A DNA stretch of 44,760 nt, from the NCBI GenBank assembly GCA_021107945.1, contig JAIORV010000174.1, forward strand, positions 1 to 44,760. Reading direction: 5' to 3'. The stretch is from Vulcanimicrobiota bacterium (GTDB taxonomy: Bacteria; Vulcanimicrobiota; JAJTBE01). Below the pieces are notes generated by a model. It was not told the origin of the DNA and ran no database searches. It saw only the letters and a program-made list of their open reading frames with translations. Position numbers and translations under genes: made by a program. This document shows positions 16,711 through 25,757 of the stretch, piece by piece. The stretch's first letter is position 1. Each line of letters begins with the position of its first letter.

Positions 16711-17082
16711 GAAGCACCTCCGTATAAAATAAATCAAAAGTCGGAAGTCGGAATCGGTTTTTCAATGGATGGAATTAAAAAAGAAAAATTATGATATGAA
16801 AATAAATCTTTGTTTTCCTGCTTCCGCCGTTTTTGTTTTTTGTTTATGGTAAAACAACTTAGAATAAATGCTCCCCTGCCGGGAGTATTCCTGCTTCAAT
16901 TTCCCCTGACTTTGTTTCTCAAGTTCGGATAATTCTTTCCCGAGTTTCAAGGAATAATTTTCTTGCATATTCAATGGAATGAAAGAATACCCTTTTTATA
17001 TATAATTTGATGAAATAAAAATAAAGGATAAAAGTATAGTATATTGCAAACTATAATACAGACAATTTCCGGAGGTGCAGGG
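16711..17082. other. divergent intergenic region, likely promoters
   Basis: 372 bp between two divergent genes. It is AT-rich, with TATAAT at 17001-17006 and 17052-17057, but neither has a convincing -35 box at proper spacing. A minus-strand frame of 61 codons (16789-16974) has no ribosome site and I do not call it. A short family D trace (AAGTCGGAAGTCGGAATCGG) is near 16738. Confidence 0.4.
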
Positions 17083-20000
17083 ATGAAAACACTAAAAACG
17101 CTTCTTATCATCACAATTATATCATGCTCGTTTTTTCTTATGGGATCTAACGGATGCACGACATCATCGTACATCCCCGGTTACGAGGTAAGAGTCCTGG
17201 GGAATGATACTTTCCTGTCGGGAAGCCAGGGAGCGATGAGAATTATCACATACAACCCCGGGGATCAAAATCCCGTGGCTGATGTCCCGGTTCGGATATT
17301 CCTCCAGGGGGAGAAGAAAAAAGTTGGAGATAAAACGGGATCCGGCGTGGCAGCACCTGAAAAGAAGAATCCCGGTGAGGAGAAAGCTCCCGACTCCGCA
17401 GATAAAAAGACGGGAAGCGAGAAGGGAAAGGAAGATGTCCACGATTACGGCGATAAAGTATTCCAGGGAATAACGGACAAGACAGGGTCCCTCGATGCCG
17501 CTTTCAAGATACCGGAAGAGATGATGGGTAGTGCGAAGCTGACCATTGTAACAGGACTTGAGGGAAAGACACAAAATATTCCCATACAAATAAATGTAAA
17601 GAAAAAATTCAAGATATATCTCACGACAGACAAGCCCCTGTATCAACCGGGGCAAATCATAAACATAAGAGCGTTATCCCTGAACACTCCGAGCTTGAAG
17701 CCTGTGGCGGAGAAAGAAATTGTCCTTGAGGTTGAAGATGCAAAGGGGAACAAGGTTTTCAAGAAAAAATCGAACACCTCCAAATTTGGAATAGCCCATG
17801 CAAAATTCCAGTTGGCGGACGAGGTAAATATGGGGGAATTCCATATAAGGGCACTCCTGGACAGAGAATCATCGGAGAAAAGTGTTACGGTCAAAAAATA
17901 TGTTCTTCCAAAATTCAAGATAGACTTCAAAAAAAATAAGAAATTCTACACTCCCGGCGAGACAATAAAAGGGGAGATCCAGGCGGATTATTTCTTCGGG
18001 AAACCCATTTCCGGGGGAAAAGTATCGATAAAGCTCTTCACGTTCGACGTTGAGTTCAAATCCGCCGCCGAGGTCAAGGGCGTTACGGATAAGAAGGGGC
18101 ATTATTCATTCGAGCTGAAGATCCCCGATTATCTTGTGGGGCAGCCGCTTGAAAAGGGCGGGGCAATGGCGAAAATGGACATTGAGATCACAGATGCCGC
18201 AGGGCAAAAAGTGAAAAATGTCAAGAAGATCCCCATAAGTAAGGATTCGTTAAAGGTTCAGCTAATCCCGGAGAGCGGTGCATTGAAACTTAACCTGGAA
18301 AACAGGATATTTCTTCTCTCGAGTTACCCCGACGGCTCGCCTGCAAAAACATCCACAACACTAACGATAAAATTTCAGGATTCGAAAGTCAGTGAAAATA
18401 TCCAGGTTTTGAACACCGATGAGGCCGGTATCGCCACATTCAACCTGAAACCACCGGACACGAAACCGATAACCGTTCAGATATCAGCGATCACAAAAAA
18501 AGGTGATAAACTCGAGACAACGCAGAGTCTATCTGTTACCCGACAGAAGGAAAACGTGATTCTTCGCACCGACCGGGCGGAATACAATGTCGGCGACACG
18601 ATGAACCTGGAGATTCTCTCCACAAAGGGCAAAGGAAGCTATTACCTTGACGCTATAAAGGATCGCCAGACCATTCTGACAAAGGCGTTTGATGTGGATT
18701 CTACCCGGTATAAGAGTACTATGGATATTACTCCCGACCTTGCAGGGTTAATTACACTGAGCATATATAGGATTACCGGTAAGAATCAGATTATTCGTGA
18801 CAGGAGAAATATATTTGTAAGAAGTGCCGATGACCTGAAAATATCGGCCGCTCCTGACAAACCTGAGTACAAACCCGGTGGTGATGCAAAAATCACATTT
18901 ACCGTAACAGATAAATCCGGCAAGCCGGTCATAGCGGCAATGGGCGTTGATATCGTTGATGAAGCGGTATTCGCCCTCGGAGAGATGATGCCGGGACTGG
19001 AAAGAGTATATTTCCTCCTTGAAAAGCAATTGATGGAGCCAAAGTATGAGATACATGGGATAACGCTGAGGGAAGCTATAATGCCGACCAAGCAGATCAA
19101 ACAGGATCAGCAAATTATCAGGCAGATTCTGTTTGCAAAGATTCCCACAGAAGAGAAATTCAGCATAAACATTGATACATATAAAAAGAAAATTCAGGAA
19201 TGTTACCGAAAGATGAGCTCGGTAATGAACGGGATGCATGAATATTACAGGAAGTATAATAAGTATCCCACAACCGGCGATCTTGACAATATGGTGAAAG
19301 AAGGACTGATAAAAGAAAAGGATGCAATCGACCCCTGGGGACATAAATTCTATCTGATGCCGCAGGAGAAAGGCCAAAAATTTCCCGAGATCAAATCCGC
19401 CGGACCCAATGGCAAGATAGGGGACAAGGATGACCTGATACTGAGCGATCTACAGAAAAAATATGTCTTATTTGATAATACCGGGTTGGTTGACAGGGAT
19501 TCGGTACCGGTTAGAGCCATGAAAGGGGGATTCGCTCCGCGGCCCGCGGCCAAGATGGAAGCTGGAGAGATGCACAAAGATAAAATGGAAGCACCCGCCG
19601 GCTCAGAAGGAGCCGGCAAGAAACCCGTTCGCGTCAGAGAGTACTTCCCCGAAACACTTTATACAAACCCGCAAATCATAACGGATGAGAAGGGAAATGC
19701 AGAGATAGGACTGAAAATGGCGGACTCCATCACAACCTGGAGAATGTCGGTATTCGGTAACTCCGCAAGTGGGAAAATGGGCAACCTGCAGAGCGGAATA
19801 AAAGTATTTCAGGATTTCTTCATTGACATAGATTTCCCCGTGGCGCTCACGAGAGGCGATGAGATTTCAGTGCCGATTGCCGTCTATAACTACCTCAAGG
19901 AACCGCAGACAGTGAAGATCAAGGTTGAAAAAGAAGACTGGTTTGAAATGATGGACGGCGTGTTCGAAAAAGAGTTGAAACTCCAGAAAAACGAGGTTAA

Positions 20001-21726
20001 GGGAGTCAATTTCAGGATTAAAGCTAAAAAGCTTGGCAAACACAAACTTACAGTATATGGATACGGCTCAAAAATGGAGGATGCAGTACGAAGAGAGATT
20101 GAAATCCTGCCTGACGGAAAAATGTTCATGCTCAGTAAGAGCGACAAAATTCAACAGGAGATCAATGTGCCGGTCAATATCCCGAAAGGAGCCGTCAAAG
20201 GGGCGTCCAAAATCCTCGTCAGGCTCTATCCGGGAGTTATATCCCAGGTGGTGGAGGGACTGGACAAGATATTGCGCATGCCATGCGGATGCTTCGAGCA
20301 GACATCTGCCTCCACATACCCCAACGCCCTCGTGTTGGAATACCTGAAAAAACAGAAGAAGGTAACTCCCGAGATACAGATGAAAGCAGAGGGATACATA
20401 AACACAGGTTATCAAAAGCTTGTCAGCTTCGAGGTTCAGGGCGGAGGCTTCTCCTGGTTTGGTACCGCTCCCGCGAACAGGGTTCTGACGGCGTTTGGCG
20501 TGATGGAATTCTGTGATATGGCAAAGGTTCATGATGTTGACGAGAACCTGATTGACCGCACCCGGAGATGGCTTGCAGCACAGCAGAACAAGGACGGCTC
20601 CTGGAGTCCCGACAAAAACTACTGCCATGCGGAGAGTTGGGCGAAGATGCAGGGCGGTGGAAAGATCCCCGTAACTTCATATATCGTATGGGCATTGGCG
20701 GAATCGGGACACGAGGGAGAGGATCTGAAAAAGGGAATGGCTTTCTTAAAGAAAAAAGCCGGCGATCTGAATGACCCATACGTCCTCTCGCTTGCCTGCA
20801 ACGCATTTGCCACGGTGGAACCTGAAAGTCAATTCACAGCGGAATTGATAAAGAAACTTGCCAAAAAAGCAAAGATAACGGCAGGTGAAGCATACTGGGC
20901 GACAGGCATACAGACCGGGACATTTTCCAGGGGCAAATCAGCGAACATCGAGACAACCGCCCTTGCGACACTTGCATGCCTTAAAGTGAAAAGATATGAG
21001 AACCTCGCGAGCAAGGGGATAAGCTTCCTCGTTAAAAACAAAGATCCATACGGAACCTGGGGCACAACGCAGGGGACGATCCTTGCAATGAAAGCGTTGC
21101 TGACGGCACAGGATAAGGCGACACAAAAGGTAAACGCAAAAGTGAAGATAACAGTGAACGACGAGAGGAGCGAGGAGTTCGAAGTTACATCAGAAAACTA
21201 CGATGTATATCGCCAGGCGGACTTCGGCGATGTAACGAAAAACGGGAAAAATAAAGTAACTATAACAATCTCCGGCGAGGGTTCCTGCTACTACCAGGTG
21301 GCGACGAGATACTACATGCCCTGGGGAGATATGGCGAAGAAGAAAAAGCCTCTCTCAATCGGCGTGAAGTATGACAGGACAAAGCTGAAAGAGAACGACA
21401 TGCTCACCAATACAGTAACAATCCGGAATAATACGAAAGCTTATATGAAGATGGTAATGGTTGACCTGGGAATCCCCCCCGGATTCAGCGTGATGACTCC
21501 CGATCTGAATGAGCTTGTCGGCAAGAAGTTTATGAAATACTCAATGACATCAAGACAGATTGTCATATACATAGAAACAATGAAACCCGGCGAGAACTTA
21601 CAATTCAAATACAGACTGAAAGCAAAGTTCCCGTTAAAGGCGAAGACACCGAGATCGAAGACATACCAGTATTATAACCCCGATGTTAATGATGTAACAA
21701 AACCTGTGATGCTGGAGGTTGATTGA
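17083..21726 (+). CDS. alpha-2-macroglobulin family protein with GspG-like domain in the bait region
   Basis: A 1547-residue exported protein. The ATG at 17083 has a strong GGAGGTG site. The signal peptide ends near C25 (SNGC), a possible but atypical lipoprotein site. MG domains follow, interrupted by a charged Lys/Glu insert (about 85-128); the MG2 motif TDKPLYQPGQ is at about 180. MG6 (VDIVDEAVFALGEMMPGLER) leads into the bait position, where residues about 693-794 look like the C-terminal domain of GspG pseudopilins: YYRKYNKYPTTGDLD, DPWGHKFYL, SAGPNGKIGDKDDLIL. An Ala/Pro/Met-rich stretch (about 812-849) then meets the canonical REYFPETLYTN junction. The thioester motif is CFEQ (C1070-Q1073), followed by the alpha/alpha toroid and a receptor-binding-like C-terminal domain. 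By family analogy it traps proteases that cut the bait, probably in the periplasm or on the surface. The GspG insert is the odd part. Confidence 0.92.
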   Translation: MKTLKTLLIITIISCSFFLMGSNGCTTSSYIPGYEVRVLGNDTFLSGSQGAMRIITYNPGDQNPVADVPVRIFLQGEKKKVGDKTGSGVAAPEKKNPGEEKAPDSADKKTGSEKGKEDVHDYGDKVFQGITDKTGSLDAAFKIPEEMMGSAKLTIVTGLEGKTQNIPIQINVKKKFKIYLTTDKPLYQPGQIINIRALSLNTPSLKPVAEKEIVLEVEDAKGNKVFKKKSNTSKFGIAHAKFQLADEVNMGEFHIRALLDRESSEKSVTVKKYVLPKFKIDFKKNKKFYTPGETIKGEIQADYFFGKPISGGKVSIKLFTFDVEFKSAAEVKGVTDKKGHYSFELKIPDYLVGQPLEKGGAMAKMDIEITDAAGQKVKNVKKIPISKDSLKVQLIPESGALKLNLENRIFLLSSYPDGSPAKTSTTLTIKFQDSKVSENIQVLNTDEAGIATFNLKPPDTKPITVQISAITKKGDKLETTQSLSVTRQKENVILRTDRAEYNVGDTMNLEILSTKGKGSYYLDAIKDRQTILTKAFDVDSTRYKSTMDITPDLAGLITLSIYRITGKNQIIRDRRNIFVRSADDLKISAAPDKPEYKPGGDAKITFTVTDKSGKPVIAAMGVDIVDEAVFALGEMMPGLERVYFLLEKQLMEPKYEIHGITLREAIMPTKQIKQDQQIIRQILFAKIPTEEKFSINIDTYKKKIQECYRKMSSVMNGMHEYYRKYNKYPTTGDLDNMVKEGLIKEKDAIDPWGHKFYLMPQEKGQKFPEIKSAGPNGKIGDKDDLILSDLQKKYVLFDNTGLVDRDSVPVRAMKGGFAPRPAAKMEAGEMHKDKMEAPAGSEGAGKKPVRVREYFPETLYTNPQIITDEKGNAEIGLKMADSITTWRMSVFGNSASGKMGNLQSGIKVFQDFFIDIDFPVALTRGDEISVPIAVYNYLKEPQTVKIKVEKEDWFEMMDGVFEKELKLQKNEVKGVNFRIKAKKLGKHKLTVYGYGSKMEDAVRREIEILPDGKMFMLSKSDKIQQEINVPVNIPKGAVKGASKILVRLYPGVISQVVEGLDKILRMPCGCFEQTSASTYPNALVLEYLKKQKKVTPEIQMKAEGYINTGYQKLVSFEVQGGGFSWFGTAPANRVLTAFGVMEFCDMAKVHDVDENLIDRTRRWLAAQQNKDGSWSPDKNYCHAESWAKMQGGGKIPVTSYIVWALAESGHEGEDLKKGMAFLKKKAGDLNDPYVLSLACNAFATVEPESQFTAELIKKLAKKAKITAGEAYWATGIQTGTFSRGKSANIETTALATLACLKVKRYENLASKGISFLVKNKDPYGTWGTTQGTILAMKALLTAQDKATQKVNAKVKITVNDERSEEFEVTSENYDVYRQADFGDVTKNGKNKVTITISGEGSCYYQVATRYYMPWGDMAKKKKPLSIGVKYDRTKLKENDMLTNTVTIRNNTKAYMKMVMVDLGIPPGFSVMTPDLNELVGKKFMKYSMTSRQIVIYIETMKPGENLQFKYRLKAKFPLKAKTPRSKTYQYYNPDVNDVTKPVMLEVD

Positions 21727-21744
21727 GGTTTGACATAATTGTAG

Positions 21745-22215
21745 TTAGAATTCCCATTTCTCTCTTTCCATGAATCCTTCTAAATTTGTACATTCTATTT
21801 TGAAGTACTTACAGACATTTGGTATCTTTGCGGCGTTTTCTTTAAATTTTTCTTCGGTTACTACACAGGCATTTTTTATTTTGGCAGATGCAATTACAAA
21901 TGGGTCTGCCACCGTTCCCCCTTTTAATATTTTCTTCTGATCTACCAAATCACGAAAATGTTGAATGCGAAAAATCTCATTGACAAATTTTGTTTCTTCC
22001 GGACCGGGAATCAGAAATATCTTTTTATTTAAATATATCCAATCACTCAAGTGTTTCTTCGATATATTGTTATCTAATTCATGATAGACTTCCCGTACCG
22101 ATAATATTTTATTCTTTAATACCATCTCATCGAAATTCCTCCAGAATGAAGGAAAACGTCCTGGAAAATAATGACCTGCCACAATAAAACTATTGGTATC
22201 AAAAATATAAATCAT
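21745..22215 (-). CDS. PIN-domain protein, DUF4411-like
   Basis: A 156-residue protein with PIN-type acidic residues: IYIFDTNSFI at the N-terminus, EVYHELDN near residue 45, VTEEKF, and TVADPFVIASAK. It resembles the DUF4411 branch of PIN ribonuclease-like proteins, often encoded next to an XRE/ImmA-type protein as here. The likely role is a toxin or RNase regulated by its neighbour. The ATG at 22215 has GAGGTGA upstream; a TTG at 22218 is the alternative. The start is 3 bp after the stop of the upstream gene, so the two form one operon. Confidence 0.8.
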   Translation of the reverse strand: MIYIFDTNSFIVAGHYFPGRFPSFWRNFDEMVLKNKILSVREVYHELDNNISKKHLSDWIYLNKKIFLIPGPEETKFVNEIFRIQHFRDLVDQKKILKGGTVADPFVIASAKIKNACVVTEEKFKENAAKIPNVCKYFKIECTNLEGFMEREKWEF

Positions 22216-22218
22216 CAA

Positions 22219-23406
22219 TCACCTCGATTTCCTTGACATAATAAAATCCTCCAGTGCCGGAATATTTTTTTCCTTAATATTCAAATAACCTGCAAGTTGT
22301 TCAATAGTACAACGCCCTTGATAATACCTATTGAATGCTTGTGTGAGGAATTCTTCGCCAAGGTAAGTAGCCTGTGTGGCATAATAATTTCCGCCACCTT
22401 TACCACTTTGTTTGTCTTTTGTCTTTTTTATATATTCTGCATTCCATTGGCTTGCCTTGTATTCACACAGTTCCCTGTCAATTTTTCCGGCATCCAGTAA
22501 TTTCCTGAGAATTACTTCGCGGCTTACTTTATAATGCATTGCCATTTTATTCGCAAAGACCTCGATGTCTTCATTCACAAAAGTTCTATCAATTCTGTGT
22601 CTAAAATCCTCATATGGGACTAGAAACTCCGAAGCAAATTTATTACAGAAAACTTCAATGTCTTTTGAAACTCCCGAAAGCGAATCTATATATCTATCAT
22701 ATGGAATTGTAATACCGTTTATTTTTAATAGAATGTGAGACAATTCATGAAAAATAGAAAAAATCTGACGAGTCGCTGTTGTGCTATTGTTTAGGTATAT
22801 CACAGGGAATTCTTTGTCTGTAAGACAAAAACCGGAAATGCCTTTTTCTTTGAAAGACCTCTTGAAAACAAAAACACCCTTATCCTGAATAACTTCTCTC
22901 CATTGATTCAACGCATCCCTGGAACTTCCCCATTCCACCTGTTTCTCAAGTGAAATTCCCAGGTAGTCTCTTACCTTATTCGTTTCAACCGATAAGTCCA
23001 GATGAAAATCGAGTTGAATATCTCGAAAGACTTTTTGCGGGGATGGATTGATACCATCATTCAATTCAGCAAGAGCTATCTGCATTGCCTTTGCCTGACG
23101 AATTGCATAAAGGGTATCGGGTGATAGTTGATCAATTTTAAAACTGGGCAATGTTCTGAATTTTTGCCTCACATCGGGTTCAGGAGGAGGTTCTGGAAAG
23201 AAAAAAAGAGCGATAGGACGTTTGTAAATCTTGTTCGCAAGTTGTTCTAATTGAATATAAGTCGGTACACTTTTCCCGGATTCCCATTCCCTGATAACGT
23301 CAATCTTCTTTTTTATTTTTTGGGCTATTTTATCTAAAGAATAGCCAGACTTTTCTCTTGCCCATTTCAAAATTCCTGGATTTATACCTTCAGTATAATT
23401 AACCAT
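22219..23406 (-). CDS. XRE-family regulator with ImmA/IrrE metallopeptidase domain
   Basis: A 395-residue protein. Residues 10-65 are an XRE helix-turn-helix (WAREKSGYSLDKIAQKIKKK ... WESGKSVPTYIQLEQLA). A zinc peptidase domain follows with HELSH at 220-224 and a downstream glutamate near 251 (EVFCNKFASEFLVP), the ImmA/IrrE arrangement. Such proteins bind DNA and cleave a repressor or partner. It lies upstream of, and nearly contiguous with, the PIN gene and probably controls it as an antitoxin-like partner. The start ATG at 23406 has AAGGAATGG upstream. Confidence 0.88.
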   Translation of the reverse strand: MVNYTEGINPGILKWAREKSGYSLDKIAQKIKKKIDVIREWESGKSVPTYIQLEQLANKIYKRPIALFFFPEPPPEPDVRQKFRTLPSFKIDQLSPDTLYAIRQAKAMQIALAELNDGINPSPQKVFRDIQLDFHLDLSVETNKVRDYLGISLEKQVEWGSSRDALNQWREVIQDKGVFVFKRSFKEKGISGFCLTDKEFPVIYLNNSTTATRQIFSIFHELSHILLKINGITIPYDRYIDSLSGVSKDIEVFCNKFASEFLVPYEDFRHRIDRTFVNEDIEVFANKMAMHYKVSREVILRKLLDAGKIDRELCEYKASQWNAEYIKKTKDKQSGKGGGNYYATQATYLGEEFLTQAFNRYYQGRCTIEQLAGYLNIKEKNIPALEDFIMSRKSR

Positions 23407-23631
23407 TTAGAGCCATTCCTTGTGAAAGAGTATATTCAATAAAATGAATTGAATTCCTTATTTCCCGTTCTTTATTTTTTTCCTTCCCCTACAAATTATT
23501 CAGGAGTTATGCATTACTGATTTCTCTTTGTCTTCTGTAGTAAATGGATGGTGAAAATGAAACCTGACAACTGATTACCGATTTCCGGCCTCTGGCTTCT
23601 GCCTTCCGTTATCCATTATCTATTTTCCACC
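23407..23631. repeat. intergenic stretch with family D repeat DNA
   Basis: The segment contains pyrimidine-rich family D sequence (CTCTGGCTTCTGCCTTCCGT then TTATCCATTATC, about 23587-23635), which is also found just downstream of the intact oxidoreductase gene (about 25700-25740). The rest has no feature I recognise. Confidence 0.5.
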
Positions 23632-23880
23632 CTATACATTCGTCATGTTCGCCCCGTTTACTATCTCTCCGGTTTCCAGATCCTGCTGGGTTCGTGCTCC
23701 CTGGGTCTGCAGGGAATATTTCTCGAAGTAATCCTGCTCCCCACCCACTTTTTCCAGATCATAATTTGCATTTTCAATAATATTTCTCGCAGACAGGACA
23801 CCGGTTTCGATGGAGTGATCCTGTCGGTTCCGGCTACTGAATACTGATGACTGACGAATGTTTTTTTTAATATTGTCCAC
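23632..23880 (-). pseudogene. truncated duplicate of the FAD oxidoreductase 3' end
   Basis: An 82-codon open frame whose last 60 or so residues repeat the C-terminus of the oxidoreductase encoded at 25758-27248 (QDHSIETGVL, then NIIENANYDLEKVG). The DNA at 23657-23823 aligns without gaps to 25772-25938, and I count 7 mismatches in 167 bp. The FAD-binding domain and everything upstream are missing, and the first 20 or so codons are unrelated. No ribosome site is present. It is best read as a recent partial duplication whose break lies near 23824. Confidence 0.82.
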
Positions 23881-23946
23881 TCATCCGTTTCATGATATAC
23901 TTCTATTTGGTTGTATTTATTAAAAATATTTCAGGGGGTGGGAAAG

Positions 23947-25425
23947 ATGGAGGTAGGGAATGTAAAGCAGGGAATCTCTTCGATAAAGACGGGTAACTCC
24001 AATGAGCATATTCCTGTTCAACTCCCCTCTAAGGATGTCTTCGAGAAATCAAGTAAAGAATCAACATCAATGGGATTATATAATAAAACCGGGTTAAGAA
24101 CCTCACAAGCGTTAGACATACTTTTTTCTCCCAAAAATGACAGCGATTGCGTAAACATCATCGATCTCCAGAGGAAGGGATTTGTTGCAAACTCAACCGT
24201 TTTTGCTCCCCGAACAAAAACTCTTTATGCAAGTCTTATCCTTGAAAAAGAGAATAGTAAAGAAAATTTCCTTGCCGCTTTTAACATCGATGGCACTCAA
24301 AAGTGGAAAGTTCCCTTCGAGGGATATCATCCTAAATTGGTTCCCGATCATGAAAGCGGTGTAATTGTCCGGCAGGGAAGCAAGATTCAGTCTTATGATG
24401 TCAATGGAGATAAAAACTGGGAAGTTAGGGAGGATAATATTAAATACGACAATCTTCCGGTAGTCGGCGAGGATAATACAGTTTATTATACCACGGCAAG
24501 AAAAAATAAGATGCATGTTGTTGCAGTAAAAGACGGAAAAGAAAAATGGGCATATAAGACGAAGAACTTCCTTGGCACTCCGGGGCTTATGGTTACAAAA
24601 GACGGACATGTCTTCTTTAGCCTTACAGAGAAAAGATTATGTGATACACTTTCTAAAAAGATGTTATTATTACATGACATCAAAGATTTTCTGGTTTGCC
24701 TAAATCCCGACGGATCTTTAAAATATGAAAAGGAATACGAGAGAAGTGCCGACGGAAATTGTCATTCCATAGAAGGTCCCAACGGACATATCTATTACAT
24801 CTCAGGGAAACAAACCAGCTTGGAATGTATGGATATTGATGGGAATAAGATATGGGAATTTGATGCAGAGAAAAAGATTGTCCATTCCCCTGTACAGGAC
24901 TCCGGGGGAAATATTTATATTGCTTGTGGAGATACCAATAACACCTTTTGCGATGAAGGCTTCTCCATTACCTGCATTAATGAAAATGACGGTAAAGTGA
25001 AATGGGAGAAAAACTTTGATAGAAACATCGTCACATCTCCCATTGTCGGGGACGACTGCATATATATACATACAACAAGCGGAACGTTTGGAAATGATGA
25101 AGTGATTAAAAAAATATCAAGGGATGGAAAAACAGCCAGGAATGTTAGCTCTTCCAAAAAAGACTGCGATGGATTGACTTATCTTTCCAGGGACACTATA
25201 ATCACCCACACGGATGAAACCAGGCAGTTTGTTAAACTCGGGGGAAAATATGATTCAATCGAGGAATTCCCGACAAAGGAGAAACCGGAAGGAACCGGTA
25301 GGATTGAGATTCAAAAAGAATCGGTTATTATCGGTGGTGTCAAATTGGATATTCACAAAAAAATGGGCATAATCTTACCCCATCAGGCCGGCCTGGCTTT
25401 TCGGGAAATGGGAAACGAGAAATGA
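23947..25425 (+). CDS. PQQ-like beta-propeller protein, cytoplasmic or non-classically exported
   Basis: About 492 residues with PQQ-type strands: AFNIDGTQKWKVPFEG, AVKDGKEKWAYKTKNF, NPDGSLKYEKEYER, IDGNKIWEFDAEK and NENDGKVKWEKNFD. They are more divergent than in the other two propellers of this window. There is no N-terminal signal or membrane segment; the first 50 residues are polar and low complexity, which is unusual for this fold. The start ATG at 23947 follows GGGGGTG; an upstream in-frame ATG at 23911 is poorer. The C-terminal residues (FREMGNEK) are encoded by GGGAAATGGGAAACGAGAAA, a family D repeat running on past the stop. It sits between the pseudogene fragment and the intact oxidoreductase. 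Role unknown. Confidence 0.8.
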   Translation: MEVGNVKQGISSIKTGNSNEHIPVQLPSKDVFEKSSKESTSMGLYNKTGLRTSQALDILFSPKNDSDCVNIIDLQRKGFVANSTVFAPRTKTLYASLILEKENSKENFLAAFNIDGTQKWKVPFEGYHPKLVPDHESGVIVRQGSKIQSYDVNGDKNWEVREDNIKYDNLPVVGEDNTVYYTTARKNKMHVVAVKDGKEKWAYKTKNFLGTPGLMVTKDGHVFFSLTEKRLCDTLSKKMLLLHDIKDFLVCLNPDGSLKYEKEYERSADGNCHSIEGPNGHIYYISGKQTSLECMDIDGNKIWEFDAEKKIVHSPVQDSGGNIYIACGDTNNTFCDEGFSITCINENDGKVKWEKNFDRNIVTSPIVGDDCIYIHTTSGTFGNDEVIKKISRDGKTARNVSSSKKDCDGLTYLSRDTIITHTDETRQFVKLGGKYDSIEEFPTKEKPEGTGRIEIQKESVIIGGVKLDIHKKMGIILPHQAGLAFREMGNEK

Positions 25426-25757
25426 GAGGCGGGAGATGGTTTTTCAATACAGAGTTCACAGAGATTTTTCAAGGTCTTACCACGAAGGCACGGAGATTCC
25501 GGGGGGTTGAATGGGGTTTCAACTATGAACACATAGAGGATATGGAGATTTTTTTACGGTTAACAAACAAATCCTTAATCCATTATCCCACAACCGACCA
25601 CTGATTATCGGGACGAGGACGTCCCTCCTACAAACCTGGAAACGGGAATTGAGAAGTGGAAAACAAGATCCGCAATCCATTTATCTGTTATCCGTCATCC
25701 GACCTCTGGCTTCCGGCATCTGTTATCCATTTTCCATCTTACATATTATATACTTAT
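25426..25757. repeat. repeat-rich intergenic region (families C, D, G)
   Basis: This stretch holds family C (CAGAGTTCACAGAGATTTTT and CACGAAGGCACGGAGATT, about 25450-25500), family G (GATTATCGGGACGAGGACGT, 25603-25622, plus CCCTCCTACAAA) and family D (about 25640-25745). No gene is supported. It separates two convergent genes. Confidence 0.65.

Noticed and set aside
16789-16974. 61-codon minus-strand frame between the divergent acc and macroglobulin genes
   Set aside because: It starts with TTG with no ribosome site, gives a Lys/Gln-rich peptide of no known type, and occupies the promoter region.
17001-17057. Promoter for the macroglobulin gene
   Set aside because: There are TATAAT boxes, but neither has a recognisable -35 element at 16-18 bp.
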